From NCBI RefSeq assembly GCF_947494875.1, contig NZ_CANLWM010000001.1:1054001-1118000 (forward strand): a stretch of 64,000 nt of DNA, read 5' to 3'. The stretch is from an uncultured Williamsia sp. (GTDB lineage Bacteria; Actinomycetota; Actinomycetes; Mycobacteriales; Mycobacteriaceae). Within the stretch, counting starts at the first letter, position 1. Each line of letters opens with the position of its first letter. Shown in pieces: positions 1 through 9,400 of this stretch. Below the pieces are notes generated by a model. That model was not told where the DNA came from, did not search any database, and saw nothing but the letters and a program-made list of their open reading frames with translations. A program made the position numbers and the translations under genes.

Positions 1-405
1 GGGTTCCTGCCGATGCTCGAGAAGTACGGCATCCCCTACAACTCCCCGAACGGGGTGCCGGCCGGCAACGTGACCCGGATGGACGCGGGCGTCATCTACA
101 CGTCGACCAACCGGTCGTCACCGTGCAACTTCGGCGAGGTCTACACCACCGACGGTCGCGTGAAGAACTTGAACCTGACGGTGCTGACCGACGATCGGAA
201 GTTCTTCCTGCCCTACAGCGGTACTGCCGTCGTCCGCGGTTCGGTGTTGGACGCGCATCCCGAGCTGCGCCCGTTGCTGGGTCAGATCTCGAGCCGTCTG
301 ACCGACAGCATCATGCAGGACCTGAACGGGCTGGTCGACATCAAGGGTGAGGACCCGTCGGTGGTGGCCTACAACTGGTTGAAGAGCGAGAAGCTGATCA
401 CCTAG
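1..405 (+). CDS. Glycine betaine/choline-type ABC transporter substrate-binding protein, C-terminal part
   Basis: The reading frame is open from the first base and ends at TAG, so only the last 134 codons are present. The sequence matches the C-terminal lobe of OpuAC/OsmF-type receptors that bind glycine betaine, choline or related osmoprotectants outside the membrane: a VLTDDRKFFLPYSG stretch, a HPELRPLL segment, and a final LNGLVDIKGEDPSVVAYNWL helix region typical of the family end. Partner permease and ATPase genes should lie upstream, outside the window. The exact ligand cannot be told from this part. Family assignment is firm; substrate is inference. Confidence 0.85.
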   Translation, partial: GFLPMLEKYGIPYNSPNGVPAGNVTRMDAGVIYTSTNRSSPCNFGEVYTTDGRVKNLNLTVLTDDRKFFLPYSGTAVVRGSVLDAHPELRPLLGQISSRLTDSIMQDLNGLVDIKGEDPSVVAYNWLKSEKLIT

Positions 406-428
406 GCGGCGCCCGGGCCTTGCGATAC

Positions 429-449
429 ATGCGTGACTACGCATATGTT
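429..449 (+). promoter_or_regulatory. Promoter and palindromic operator of the CDF exporter gene
   Basis: Perfect inverted repeat ATGCGT (429-434) and ACGCAT (439-444) around GACT. It lies between a -35-like TTGCGA (420-425) and a -10-like TATGTT (444-449). The hexamer ends 6 nt before ATG 456, so the mRNA is probably leaderless. An operator inside the promoter spacer suggests a metal-sensing repressor or a MerR-type activator; the regulator is not in the window. Confidence 0.5.
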
Positions 450-455
450 CGTCGT

Positions 456-1370
456 ATGGGACTCGGACACGACCACGGGCACGGCGCCCCGACGGCCGAG
501 GCCGCCTCGCGTCGGCTGTGGCCGATGGCCGTCGGCATGGCCGTCATCGGGACGTTCTTCGTCGTCGAATTGACCGTCGGGATCGTCGTGAACTCGCTGG
601 CGCTGATCGCCGACGCCGGCCACATGGCCACCGACGTGATCGCGATGGCGATGGGTCTGACCGCGTTGCTCCTCGCCCGGCACGGCAGTGTCACGGGGGA
701 GAAGACCTTCGGATGGCACCGGGCGGAGGTGTTCACCGCCGTCGCGAACGCGCTGCTGCTGATCGGGGTCGCGGTGTTCGTGCTCTACGAGGCCATCGAG
801 CGGTTGGGGACCGACCCGCAGGTGCCGGGGCTCACGCTGATCGTCGTCGCCCTCGTCGGACTGGCCGCGAATCTCGTCGTCATGCTGTTGCTCCGCGCCG
901 ATGCGCAGGGCAGCATCGCCGTCCGCGGCGCCTACATGGAGGTCCTGGCCGACGCGGTCGGCAGCATCGGGGTGTTGGTCGCCGGCGTGATCGCCGTGAC
1001 CACCGGGTGGGGATACGCCGACATCGTCGTCGCCGTGCTGATCGCGTTGTGGGTCGCGCCGCGGGCCATCAAGCTCGCCGCCGACGCGCTCCGGATCCTC
1101 AGCCAGCGTGCGCCCGCACATGTCGACGTGGACGCGGTCCGTGCCGACCTCGCCGCGCTGCCCCAGGTGCACGACGTCCACGACCTGCACATCTGGACGC
1201 TCACCACCGGGATGGACGTCGTGACGGTCCACCTCGGCAGCGACGCCGACAACGCCGAGGTGCTCACCGCGGCCCGCGGGGTGCTCCACGAGCACGGTCT
1301 CGACCACGCGACCGTGCAGATCGACCCGGTCGCGATCCAGGGGAAGTGCCACCGCGATCTGACGTGGTGA
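456..1370 (+). CDS. Cation diffusion facilitator (CDF) family metal efflux protein
   Basis: A 304-residue proton-coupled metal exporter of the CzcD/ZitB type, probably for zinc or a similar divalent ion. The N-terminus is His-rich (GHDHGHG). About six membrane helices follow, with metal-site residues D53, H56 and D60 in the second helix (DAGHMATD). A cytoplasmic CDF C-terminal domain then has the usual HDVHDLHIWTLT stretch and ends with HxxCH-like residues (GKCH). In the fifth helix, where many zinc transporters have HxxxD, this protein has E162-V-L-A-D166. The ATG at 456 is preferred over the in-frame TTG at 420 because the sequence then starts MGLGHDHGHG and a -10 hexamer sits directly before it. 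Confidence 0.92.
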   Translation: MGLGHDHGHGAPTAEAASRRLWPMAVGMAVIGTFFVVELTVGIVVNSLALIADAGHMATDVIAMAMGLTALLLARHGSVTGEKTFGWHRAEVFTAVANALLLIGVAVFVLYEAIERLGTDPQVPGLTLIVVALVGLAANLVVMLLLRADAQGSIAVRGAYMEVLADAVGSIGVLVAGVIAVTTGWGYADIVVAVLIALWVAPRAIKLAADALRILSQRAPAHVDVDAVRADLAALPQVHDVHDLHIWTLTTGMDVVTVHLGSDADNAEVLTAARGVLHEHGLDHATVQIDPVAIQGKCHRDLTW

Positions 1371-1400
1371 CCCTGGATTAGCGAGGTCCGCGTAAACGAC

Positions 1401-2261
1401 CTACGGGACCTTGAAGAAGATCGGATCACCAAAACCAGTGGTGACGGTCCACAAGCCGTCGGCGCCGGTCGGGACCTCGACACACGCGTTCCCCTTCGCG
1501 GTGCCGTCCTTGTAAAGCTCGCCGGAATCGTTGATCGGGTCGGGAATCACTCCACACGAGTCGTCGTAAGTGCGGTTGTCGGAACCCACGAACTCGACCC
1601 GGACCGAGAAGGGCGATTGAGATCCCTCTCCGAGGTATGTCGCCGTGACTGGCACGATCCAGAACTGTGTTCCGGGCTTTGGGGATTCATTGAATTGATT
1701 CTCGCTCGCGACCTCCGCGGTCGCTTCGCGCGGTGTGCCCAGCGTGACAGACCAGTCCTTGTTGCTCACAGTTTGGCCGATGAGAAGCGGATCTTGCCGC
1801 GACCCCTTCTCGGAGGTCGGCCGTGTATCCGTTCGTCCTTCGACTCGGGCGCTAGGTGACTGCGCGGTGAGGTCGGACCCGCCGAAAGTGTCGTCGATGG
1901 AATCGGAGACGAGGGAACCGAAAACCACAAAGCCAACGATCGTCCCGATCGCAGCGACGATCACCGACGCGAGACTGGTCCCTTTTTTCTTTCCCGACTG
2001 GAAAAGCCCAACGATTCCGAGGATGAAGGCCACGGGCAGTAGAACCCACCCGATGATCAAGGCCCCGGGGATGCACGCGAAGACGAATCCGATGATGGCG
2101 AGGATCAGTGCGACGAGGCCGACCGTGTTGCGCTTTGTCACTGGAGGGGGGCCTGACTGATACGGCGTGCCGTATGGGTGGTTCGGATAGCCCTGATTCT
2201 GGGGCGGCAAGGGAAACGGGCCACCTTGATTCGGGAAGGGGTTGTCTGGTGGTTGCGTCAT
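1401..2261 (-). CDS. DUF4190-type membrane protein with extracytoplasmic DUF4352-like domain
   Basis: 286 residues. The first ~40 are rich in Pro, Gln, Asn and Gly (for example NHPYGTPYQSGPPP). Two hydrophobic helices with a GLVALILAIIGFVFACIPGA start resemble DUF4190. A third helix follows (about residues 100-120). The rest is a Ser/Thr linker and a beta-sandwich-like domain with a DPLLIGQTVSNKDWSVTLG opening, as in DUF4352/telokin-like domains of actinobacterial surface proteins, with one Cys pair. Base composition is visibly less GC-rich than the neighbours (AAA, TTT and AT-ending codons are common), which may indicate transfer. Function is unknown. It converges with the CDF gene, with 30 bp between the stops. 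Confidence 0.75.
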   Translation of the reverse strand: MTQPPDNPFPNQGGPFPLPPQNQGYPNHPYGTPYQSGPPPVTKRNTVGLVALILAIIGFVFACIPGALIIGWVLLPVAFILGIVGLFQSGKKKGTSLASVIVAAIGTIVGFVVFGSLVSDSIDDTFGGSDLTAQSPSARVEGRTDTRPTSEKGSRQDPLLIGQTVSNKDWSVTLGTPREATAEVASENQFNESPKPGTQFWIVPVTATYLGEGSQSPFSVRVEFVGSDNRTYDDSCGVIPDPINDSGELYKDGTAKGNACVEVPTGADGLWTVTTGFGDPIFFKVP

Positions 2262-2468
2262 CGAGCTCCGATCTTCCTGCTCCGTCGTACTTGCGAACGG
2301 ATGATAATTCTCGAAGTGGACACAGATGGCGTTCGCGGAGAATCTTCATTTCGGCGTATGCGCTGTCGATCCGCTGGTCGATTGCGTGCTGCGGCCGGTC
2401 TGCAGTCGGCAAGCTGCTGAGCCGGAGAACCGGAAATCGCTTGCTGACGTGCGGTCTTCAGCGACACG

Positions 2469-3095
2469 ATGCTCGGCGTGACCGCCGAACTCGACCGCCT
2501 GCACCGCAAACCCGAGCGTGGCGGTGACCGCGCACTGCTCGACGAAGTTCTCGACACCGTCATGGTCGGGACGCTGAGCACCGTCGTCGACGGGCTGCCG
2601 TGGTCGGTGCCGATGTTGTTCGCCCGCCACGACGACCGGATCATCCTGCACGGCTCCACCGGCGCCGGGGCGCTGCGTCACGTTGCCGACGGCGCCCCGG
2701 TGACACTCACCGCGTTCGCGCTCGACGGGATCGTCGTGGCCGACGTCCTCTTCGACCACTCAGCCAACTACCGGTCCGCGGTGGTGCGCGGAACGCTGCA
2801 GACCGTCCGCGACGACGCCGCATCGGCCCTGGACGCGTTGAGCGACAAGCTGATCCCGGGGCGCGTCGCCGAGGTCCGCGGTCACACCCGCAAGGAGGTC
2901 GCCGCGACGGCGACGCTGGTGTTGCCGATCGTCGACGGGCAGTGGATCGCGAAGGCGCGCAGTGGACCCCCGGGTGAACCGGAGGACCCGACGACCTGGA
3001 CCGGCGTCGTGCCCGTCCGGACCGTCTACGACGAGCCGGTCACGGCGACCGGCGACGCGCCGCCAGGATCGGTGCGTCGGCTCGTGGAGAACTGA
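2469..3095 (+). CDS. Pyridoxamine 5'-phosphate oxidase-related flavin-binding protein
   Basis: 208 residues with the split-barrel fold of the Pyridox_ox_2/NimA-like group: LLDEVLDTVMVGTLSTVVDG, then WSVPMLFARHDDRIILHGST and an SAVVRGTLQTV strand. Such proteins bind FMN (some bind F420 or haem) and reduce small molecules; the substrate is not evident. The 207-bp upstream spacer is less GC-rich. No clear Shine-Dalgarno sequence precedes ATG 2469. The stop is 6 bp from the stop of the convergent gene at 3102. A second split-barrel protein is at 50805-51287 but is only distantly similar. Confidence 0.82.
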   Translation: MLGVTAELDRLHRKPERGGDRALLDEVLDTVMVGTLSTVVDGLPWSVPMLFARHDDRIILHGSTGAGALRHVADGAPVTLTAFALDGIVVADVLFDHSANYRSAVVRGTLQTVRDDAASALDALSDKLIPGRVAEVRGHTRKEVAATATLVLPIVDGQWIAKARSGPPGEPEDPTTWTGVVPVRTVYDEPVTATGDAPPGSVRRLVEN

Positions 3096-3101
3096 ACCCC
3101 G

Positions 3102-3584
3102 TCAGCGGCAGGCCGCGGTGAGTGCCGTCGCGGCGGCCCCGGCGTCGCGCAGGGCCTGGGGGACCGGCCCCTGGTCGATACCGAATCCCGCGAGATAGGC
3201 CGCCGAGACGAGTCGGTACTGCTTCGCCAATTTCCGAGCCGCGTCCTGCACTGCCTTCGGCGCGGCCGGATTCTCGTCGACGGCCTCGGTGAGCGTCATG
3301 CTCCCGACCGCCAATGCCAGTCGAGCGTTGGCCTCGGTGGCGAGCCCACCCGCCTGCCCGGCCGGCGCGGTCGCGTTGGTCTGCAACGACACCCCGCGGA
3401 GCGCGAGGTCGAACGACTGACAGACGGCGGTCCGCGCTGCGGACTGCTGGGCGCTGCTGTAGGACGTCGGGTCGTCGGACGGAGTGCGCGTGAGCGCCCA
3501 GATCGACAGCGCCAGTGCGGTGACCGCCACGACGCCGGTGAGGGCGACGACGACCCTCGACGTGTTCTTCTCGCGCACCTGCAT
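3102..3584 (-). CDS. Membrane-anchored or secreted hypothetical protein
   Basis: 160 residues from an ATG with a good AAGGAG site 5 nt or so upstream. The open frame continues further upstream only through GC-rich non-coding sequence. An N-terminal charged stretch (MQVREKNTSR) is followed by one hydrophobic helix (VVVALTGVVAVTALALSIWAL), so the rest is probably outside the cell. The outer part is Ala-rich and helical, with two Cys (AVCQSFDLA and the C-terminal TAACR) that could form a disulfide. This looks like a common mycobacterial type of small helical exported protein. I do not recognise a functional family. Confidence 0.72.
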   Translation of the reverse strand: MQVREKNTSRVVVALTGVVAVTALALSIWALTRTPSDDPTSYSSAQQSAARTAVCQSFDLALRGVSLQTNATAPAGQAGGLATEANARLALAVGSMTLTEAVDENPAAPKAVQDAARKLAKQYRLVSAAYLAGFGIDQGPVPQALRDAGAAATALTAACR

Positions 3585-3690
3585 GCTCCTTCGTTCGATC
3601 TCGCGACAGACGCCGCGTCGGCGACGACCGGTGGTCGCCGCCGACGTGGACGTCAGACTGCCTGGCCGGACCGACGGTCCGACCGGTGGG

Positions 3691-6270
3691 TCAGCTGTTG
3701 CCGGTCTTCGTGGTGGTCCCGGGCGAGCCGTCTCGGCTGCCGCCGACGCCGCCTGCACCGGTGGTCGGGGCGTATCCGGTCGCGTTGCCACCGTTCCCGG
3801 ACGCGCCGTCGCCGTACCCGTTCCCGCCGGCACCACCGGTCGCGGAACCCCCGGCGACGACGGTCGCGTTCCCGCCGTTGCCGGCGTTGCCACCCGGCTC
3901 GGCGGTGCTGACGTCGCCGCCGCGGCCGCCCGTCGCGGTCCCGGCGGTCGACCTGGCGTCGCCTCCGTTCCCACCGGTCGATCCACCGCCGACGGCGGTG
4001 CCGCCGTCTCCGCCGATCGCGGCGCCGTTGATCGCCGTCGCAGAACCGCCGTTGCCGCTCACACCACCGCGGCTCGACCCGCCGTCTCCGCCGATCGCCT
4101 GACCGCCGACGGTGCTGGGTGTGGCCGTGTAGGACGCGGAGCCACCGTCTCCCGCACGGCCCGGGGCCTGACCCGCACCGTCCGTGCCCGCGATGCCGGT
4201 ACCCGCCTGACCACCGGTACCCGCTGCACCGCCGGTACCACCGGACCCACCCAGCGCGCCGTAGTTCCCGTCGCCGCCGACCGCACGGCCCTCGGTCGCG
4301 CCGACGGTGTTGTCGACGACCGATGCGTTGCCGCCTGCGCCGCCGTTGCCCGCCCGGCCGCCGTCCCCGCCGTTGCCACCGTTGCCGTTGGCGCCCGCCA
4401 GGCCCGTCGTCGAGCCGTTTCCGGCCGCGCCGCCGGAACCACCGATGCCACCGTTGCCGCCGCGACCGCCGTCAGTGCCGGGCTGCCCCAGACCGCCCTG
4501 CGCCTGACCTCCGCCGAAGTACGACGCGTTCTCGCCCTTCGCGCCGTCCACACCGGCCACGCCCGTCGCGCCGGCGCCGCCGATGCCCCCGGCGCCACCA
4601 TTGCCGCCGACACCCTGAGCGCCCATGGCGCCCGCACCTCCCTGGGCGCCTCCGGTCCCGATCCCGGCTGCTCCGCCGAGACCACCGGCGCCGCCCTCGC
4701 CGCCGGCACCTCCGGCGCCACCGTTCTGTCCTGCGCCGCCGTCGGCTCCAGGAGTGGACCCGGCGGCGCCGTTCGCGCCGGCGGCACCGTTGCCGCCTGC
4801 GCCGCCCTGACCGCCGGTCCCGCCGTTGCCACCGTTGCCGCTGAGGCCGGTTGCGCCGTTGGTCGACCCCGCACCGCCCGCGCCGGCGTTGCCACCGACC
4901 CCACCGCTGCCGGCGCCGGTCCCGCCGCCGCCCATCGCGCCGTCGGCGCCCGGCGTAGCGCCGTCCGCACCCGCGGCCCCGATCGCGCCGTCGGCGCCGT
5001 TGCCGCCGACTCCTCCGTTGCCGCCCTGGCCGCCGACCCCGCGGATGCCGTCGGTGCCGGATGCGCCCGCAGTGCCGCCTGTTCCGCCGGTGCCCGCGGC
5101 ACCGCCCGCGCCGGCGCTGCCACCGTCGCCGCCCTCACCACCACCGCCGCCGTTCTGTCCGGCGGTACCGTCCGCACCCGCGGTCGCGCCGACGGTGCCG
5201 TTCGCACCGTTCGCGCCCGTGCCGCCCGTCCCACCGATGCCGCCGTTGCCGCCCTGCCCACCGGTGCCGTTCACGCCCGCGGCTCCGGCGGTCCCGAAGA
5301 ACCCTGCCGTGCCGCCTGCGCCGGCGTTGCCGCCCTTCCCGCCGGCGCCGCCGGACTGGCCCGCACCGCCGTTCGCGCCGCCGGAACCGGGCGTCGTCCC
5401 CGCCGCTCCGGTGGTGCCTGCGACTCCGTCGCCACCGGCTCCACCCGTACCGCCGCTGCCGCCTGCGCCGGCGATCCCGCCGAAGAGTCCGCCGTTGCCG
5501 CCCCGTCCGCCGTCGCCGCCCGCGGTGCCGGCGACACCGGCCGCACCCGCGACGCCGGCGAGGCCGTTGCCGCCCGCACCGCCGTTGCCGAACAGCAGTC
5601 CGCCGTTGCCGCCGGTTCCGCCGTTGGCGCCCTTGCCGCCGTTGCCGAAGAGCAGTCCGCCGTTGCCGCCGTTGCAGGCGGCGGCGAGACAGTCGGCGGC
5701 GGCGTCGGTCCCGTTGCCGATGAAGATGCGGATGAGGAGCGAGATCGGGTCGGTGCCAGGTGCTGCCGCGGTGGTCGAACCGCCTGTGGACGTGGTCAGG
5801 AACGCATACGACGTCCGTGCTCCGCCCGCCGAGGCGCCGGACGTGATGACCGGGGTCCAGGTGACCGACGCCGGGATCTGTGCGAACGAGGTGAGCACGA
5901 ACGGTGCCAGGGCGTTCGAGACCGACATGCGCGGAGTGCTCGAGGTGCTGGTGCCTCCGGTGCTGCTGGGGAGCGTCGTGGACGACGTCGTGCCCGTCGA
6001 CAGAGGAGTGGACTTCGGGGTGGAGGAGGTGATCGTCGACGCGCTCCGACCGGACGACGTGGTCGTCGTCGGGGAGACGGTGGCGCTGAGGACGGAGACC
6101 GCATGCGATGTCAGGACGAGACCGTCCAGGTGTGCCACGGGGGCATCGGCGAGGACGCCGGTCGACGCTGCCGTCGGAGAGGCGGCGACGGCTGCGACCG
6201 TCGCGAGGGAGGCGACCGCGGACGCGGCGACAGTCGAGCGCCGCACGAGTCGGGACGATGATGTGACCAT
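3691..6270 (-). CDS. Exported glycine-rich protein with PE_PGRS-like repeat domain, no PE domain
   Basis: 859 residues. Residues 1-35 look like a Sec signal peptide (LVRRSTVAASAVASLATVAA). Residues 60-115 are a Ser/Thr linker. At 174-200 there is a segment DPISLLIRIFIGNGTDAAAD with Cys 194 and 199, followed by two copies of NGGNGGLLFGNGG. The remainder, more than 500 residues, is GGxGG/NGG-type repeats very like the PGRS domain of mycobacterial PE_PGRS proteins, ending in a Ser/Thr/Asn-richer part (GGSASYTATPSTVGGQAIGG). No PE or PPE domain is present, so ESX-type export is not expected. PGRS-like domains are known or proposed to form polyglycine-II sheets and bind calcium; that role here is inference. 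A GAAAGG-like site lies before ATG 6270. Confidence 0.85.
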   Translation of the reverse strand: MVTSSSRLVRRSTVAASAVASLATVAAVAASPTAASTGVLADAPVAHLDGLVLTSHAVSVLSATVSPTTTTSSGRSASTITSSTPKSTPLSTGTTSSTTLPSSTGGTSTSSTPRMSVSNALAPFVLTSFAQIPASVTWTPVITSGASAGGARTSYAFLTTSTGGSTTAAAPGTDPISLLIRIFIGNGTDAAADCLAAACNGGNGGLLFGNGGKGANGGTGGNGGLLFGNGGAGGNGLAGVAGAAGVAGTAGGDGGRGGNGGLFGGIAGAGGSGGTGGAGGDGVAGTTGAAGTTPGSGGANGGAGQSGGAGGKGGNAGAGGTAGFFGTAGAAGVNGTGGQGGNGGIGGTGGTGANGANGTVGATAGADGTAGQNGGGGGEGGDGGSAGAGGAAGTGGTGGTAGASGTDGIRGVGGQGGNGGVGGNGADGAIGAAGADGATPGADGAMGGGGTGAGSGGVGGNAGAGGAGSTNGATGLSGNGGNGGTGGQGGAGGNGAAGANGAAGSTPGADGGAGQNGGAGGAGGEGGAGGLGGAAGIGTGGAQGGAGAMGAQGVGGNGGAGGIGGAGATGVAGVDGAKGENASYFGGGQAQGGLGQPGTDGGRGGNGGIGGSGGAAGNGSTTGLAGANGNGGNGGDGGRAGNGGAGGNASVVDNTVGATEGRAVGGDGNYGALGGSGGTGGAAGTGGQAGTGIAGTDGAGQAPGRAGDGGSASYTATPSTVGGQAIGGDGGSSRGGVSGNGGSATAINGAAIGGDGGTAVGGGSTGGNGGDARSTAGTATGGRGGDVSTAEPGGNAGNGGNATVVAGGSATGGAGGNGYGDGASGNGGNATGYAPTTGAGGVGGSRDGSPGTTTKTGNS
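3700..5675 (-). repeat. Degenerate glycine-triplet coding repeat (PGRS-like)
   Basis: The coding strand is dominated by GGC/GGT/GGN and AAC/GCC triplets encoding GGxGGx units. The repeat is protein-level and degenerate; only the two NGGNGGLLFGNGG units near 5590-5670 are close copies. The opposite strand stays open for more than 900 codons as a consequence. Confidence 0.85.
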
Positions 6271-6418
6271 GGGGAAATTGCCCTTTCACCCGCTGCCGGA
6301 CGTCTGATGCGTCCGATTCAGTCGTCGGCGCACCTTGCTGCACGCGGACGAGCGGAGTGAATCAGTCGAGTGCAAATGAAGTGCACATCGTCAGCAAGAG
6401 CGTGACGACGCCCGCCGG

Positions 6419-9400
6419 TCAGAGCCCGATCGCGTCGATCCGCCGCAGGACCGCGGTCGCACCCACATCCTCGGCTGCGCGGCGGGCGCGGGTGAGTGAC
6501 TCGGCGGTCGCCCGCCCGTCACGGCGCTGTTCCAGCAGGGCCGCCAGGTAGAGAGTCTCGGCGTACCACCCCTCGAAGCCGTTGTCGCGATGGGAGTCCA
6601 GCGCGTCCTCGAGGTGATCGGTGGCGCGGTCGAACTCGCCCGTCGCGACCGCGAGCTCGCCGAGATGGTGGTGCACGGTCCCGTACACCGAGGCGAAGGA
6701 GATCGTGTTCTCGTCGGCGTAGGGGCTGAGCATCTCGTAGACGATCGAGCAGATCTCGGAATGGCCCACCTGGGCGGCCACGCGGCCGATCGTGGCGATG
6801 GTGCTGAGCCACATGTTGTTGAGGGGGATCTTGTCGAGGCGGCCGCGGTCGTACCAGTCGACGAGCCGACGCGCGGCGTCGATCTCACCCACGTCGACGA
6901 ATGCGGTTGCCAGACAGGCGCGGTAGGTGTCGACGATGTCGAACCGCTCGGTGATCGCCTCACGGGCCGCGACCACCTCGCTCATGTCGCCCCGCAGGGC
7001 GCGCAACGCGAAGGTCGGACCGAGCAGCCGCCCGAACGAGTAGGTCTCGACCGGTGAGGACGGGATGTCGCGCAGGTCGACGAGCCGAGTCTCGGCGCGC
7101 GCGAGCCGTCCCGCGGCGAGGTCGATGGCGAAGTGGATGCTGCGGGTGAGCCACGCCATCTCGGGATCGCGCGACGCCTGGGCGGGGGTGAGATTCGCGG
7201 TCATCCGTGTCGCGTCCCGCAGCTCGCCGTACTCGATCTGGTGCCGGGCGATCCACACCGCCACGAGAGGGTCGACGCGACGGTCGCTCGAGGTCGCCGA
7301 CAGTTCCATGAGCTCGGTGTAGGCGGACCGACGGAGGTCCGAGGCCTGTGGGACGCGCAGGGCGATGACGGTCGCGGACAGTGCCGCGACGAGCGCGCCG
7401 CGGTCGCCGGCGCCACGCGCGGCGCGGATCGCGCGCTCGAGAAGGTCCCGACGGGTGGTGTGGTCGGACACCCAGATCAGCTCGACCGCCAGCTGCGACA
7501 ACAGATGTGCGGTCTGCACACCGTCATCGCGCCCCGACGCGTCCAGCGCCTCGAGGGCGTCGTACAGGTCCGCGATGCGGTCGCCGTCGGAGTGGATGTG
7601 GACGTAGAGGATGCCCTGGAGGTCGTTCGCCAGCGTCGCGGTGACCTGGAGGTCGACGTCCCCCAGTCGGCGGGCCATGTCGGCGGCGCCCAGCAGGGTC
7701 GGCCGGAACTCGGGGTCCCGCGCCTTGCGCAGGGCTCGGCCGAGATCGACCTGCAGTCGGCAGCGGGTCGCGGAATCGCCGCGGGGGAGCAGACGCTCGG
7801 CCGCGCTGCGATAGAAGGCGACACCGTCCTCGTACGCACCCACGGCGACCGCGCCGTCGCCTGCGCGCCACCACAGGTCGGCGGCGCGGCGACGGTCGGC
7901 GTCGAAGCCTCGGCTGAGGTGGTAGGCCAGCCGGGCGCAGTCGTCGGGTGCGCCGAGGTCACCGAGGTCTTCGAGGACGTGCGCGATCCGCGAGTGCAGC
8001 GCGCTCCGGTGGCTGCCTCCGATCCCGTGGTACACGGCTTCCTGCACCAGGGGGTGGCGCATCTGCACCTCTGACCCGGTGTCGGATTCGATCACCAGTC
8101 GGTGACGGACGAGGTCGTCGAGCGCGTCGGCGAAGGAGGGGTCGTCGAGGTCGGGCGTGGTGCCGCGGAGCACCTCACGTCGTGTCGTCATGCCGGCGAC
8201 CGCGCACGCGTGGAGGAGGTCCGCGGCGGCCGGGCCGAGCTGCCGCTCCTGCCGCGAGACGGATTCGGCGATCGAGGTGGGCAGTGCCGCCCCCGCGCCG
8301 TCTCGATGCGACGAGATGAGCGAGTCGACGAACAGCGGCAATCCGTGCGTACGCGCGTGCAGCACAGCGGGATCCAGTCCGCTGCCGGACGCCTCGACGA
8401 CGGCCGCGACCTCCGCCGCTGTCAGTCCGGTGAGCGGGATCCGGTGCGCGGCGCCCTGCTTGCCGGCCACGTCGACCGTCGCCCGGATCTCGGGGGTGTC
8501 GAGGTACTCCTCCCGGATGGTCACGATCACGCAGAGCCGACGAGACCCGGATGCGCGGATGATCCAGCGGAGCACCGCGAGGGTCGCGGTTGTCGCCCAG
8601 TGGAGGTCGTCGATGACGAGCAGCGCGGCGTTCGACCGGCCTGGACCGGTCAACCAGTCGACCACGGCCGTCATGACCACCGACCGGTCATCGGAGGAAT
8701 CGTCGACGGGGAGGTCGAGCCCCAGCCGCCGCACGGTCTGCGGGAGTAGTCGTGCCACCCCGGGCGTCTGCGCGACGCGGGCGCGGGCGTCCGCAGGGGT
8801 CATCTGGTCGAGATCACCCGAGATCGCCTCCACCAGTGGCTCGAAGGGCACGACGGCCTCTTCGCTGCAGCGACCGTGCAGGACGTCGAGTCCTCGGGCG
8901 CGGGCACGGTGCATCGCCTCGGCCGCGATGGTGCTCTTGCCCGACCCGGCCTCGCCCGTGATGACGACCGTCTGCCCATGTCCTCGTGCAGCACGGTCGA
9001 CGATGTCGGCGATCCTCGCGAGTTCGGCTGTCCGGCCGATCAGTTCGTCCCGCGTGACCGGCGGTGCGACCTCCGCCTCCTCGTCGGCACGCAGGATGGC
9101 CAGGAACAGTTCCTCGGTCTCGGAGGAGGGAGTGATGCCGAGTTCGTCGGCGAGGACGGCACGGCAGCGGGCCGCGACGTCGAGCGCGCGACCCCGTTCT
9201 CCCATCGCGACGTGGCCGCGCATGGCGATCCGATAGGCACTCTCACGCAACGGGTCGGCGGTGATGAGGCGCTCCGCGGCGGCGACGGCGTGCTCGTGGT
9301 CGGCGATGCGCGAGGACATCTCGGCGTCGACCTCGAGTGCGCGCCGACGCAGGCGGGTGACGGTCGATCGGATGTCGTCGGCCCAGTGACCCGTCACGTC

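Noticed and set aside
3585-3986. N-terminal extension of the hypothetical protein at 3102-3584
   Set aside because: Pro/Arg/Thr-rich shadow of the glycine-rich gene region; a strong AAGGAG-ATG start exists at 3584.
3700-5675. CRISPR or satellite array suspected from the repetitive appearance
   Set aside because: Repeats are degenerate codon-level GGxGGx units without constant repeat/spacer structure.
3484-6261. 925-codon open frame on the plus strand opposite the glycine-rich gene
   Set aside because: Ala/Arg/Thr/Gly composition is the mirror of GGN/NGG codons; no signal, domain or ribosome site. The minus-strand product has a signal peptide and recognisable PGRS pattern.
4826-6307. Long Pro-rich frame on the plus strand (PPxPP repeats)
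   Set aside because: Also a complement artefact of the glycine-rich repeat; collagen- or extensin-like appearance only reflects CCN codons.
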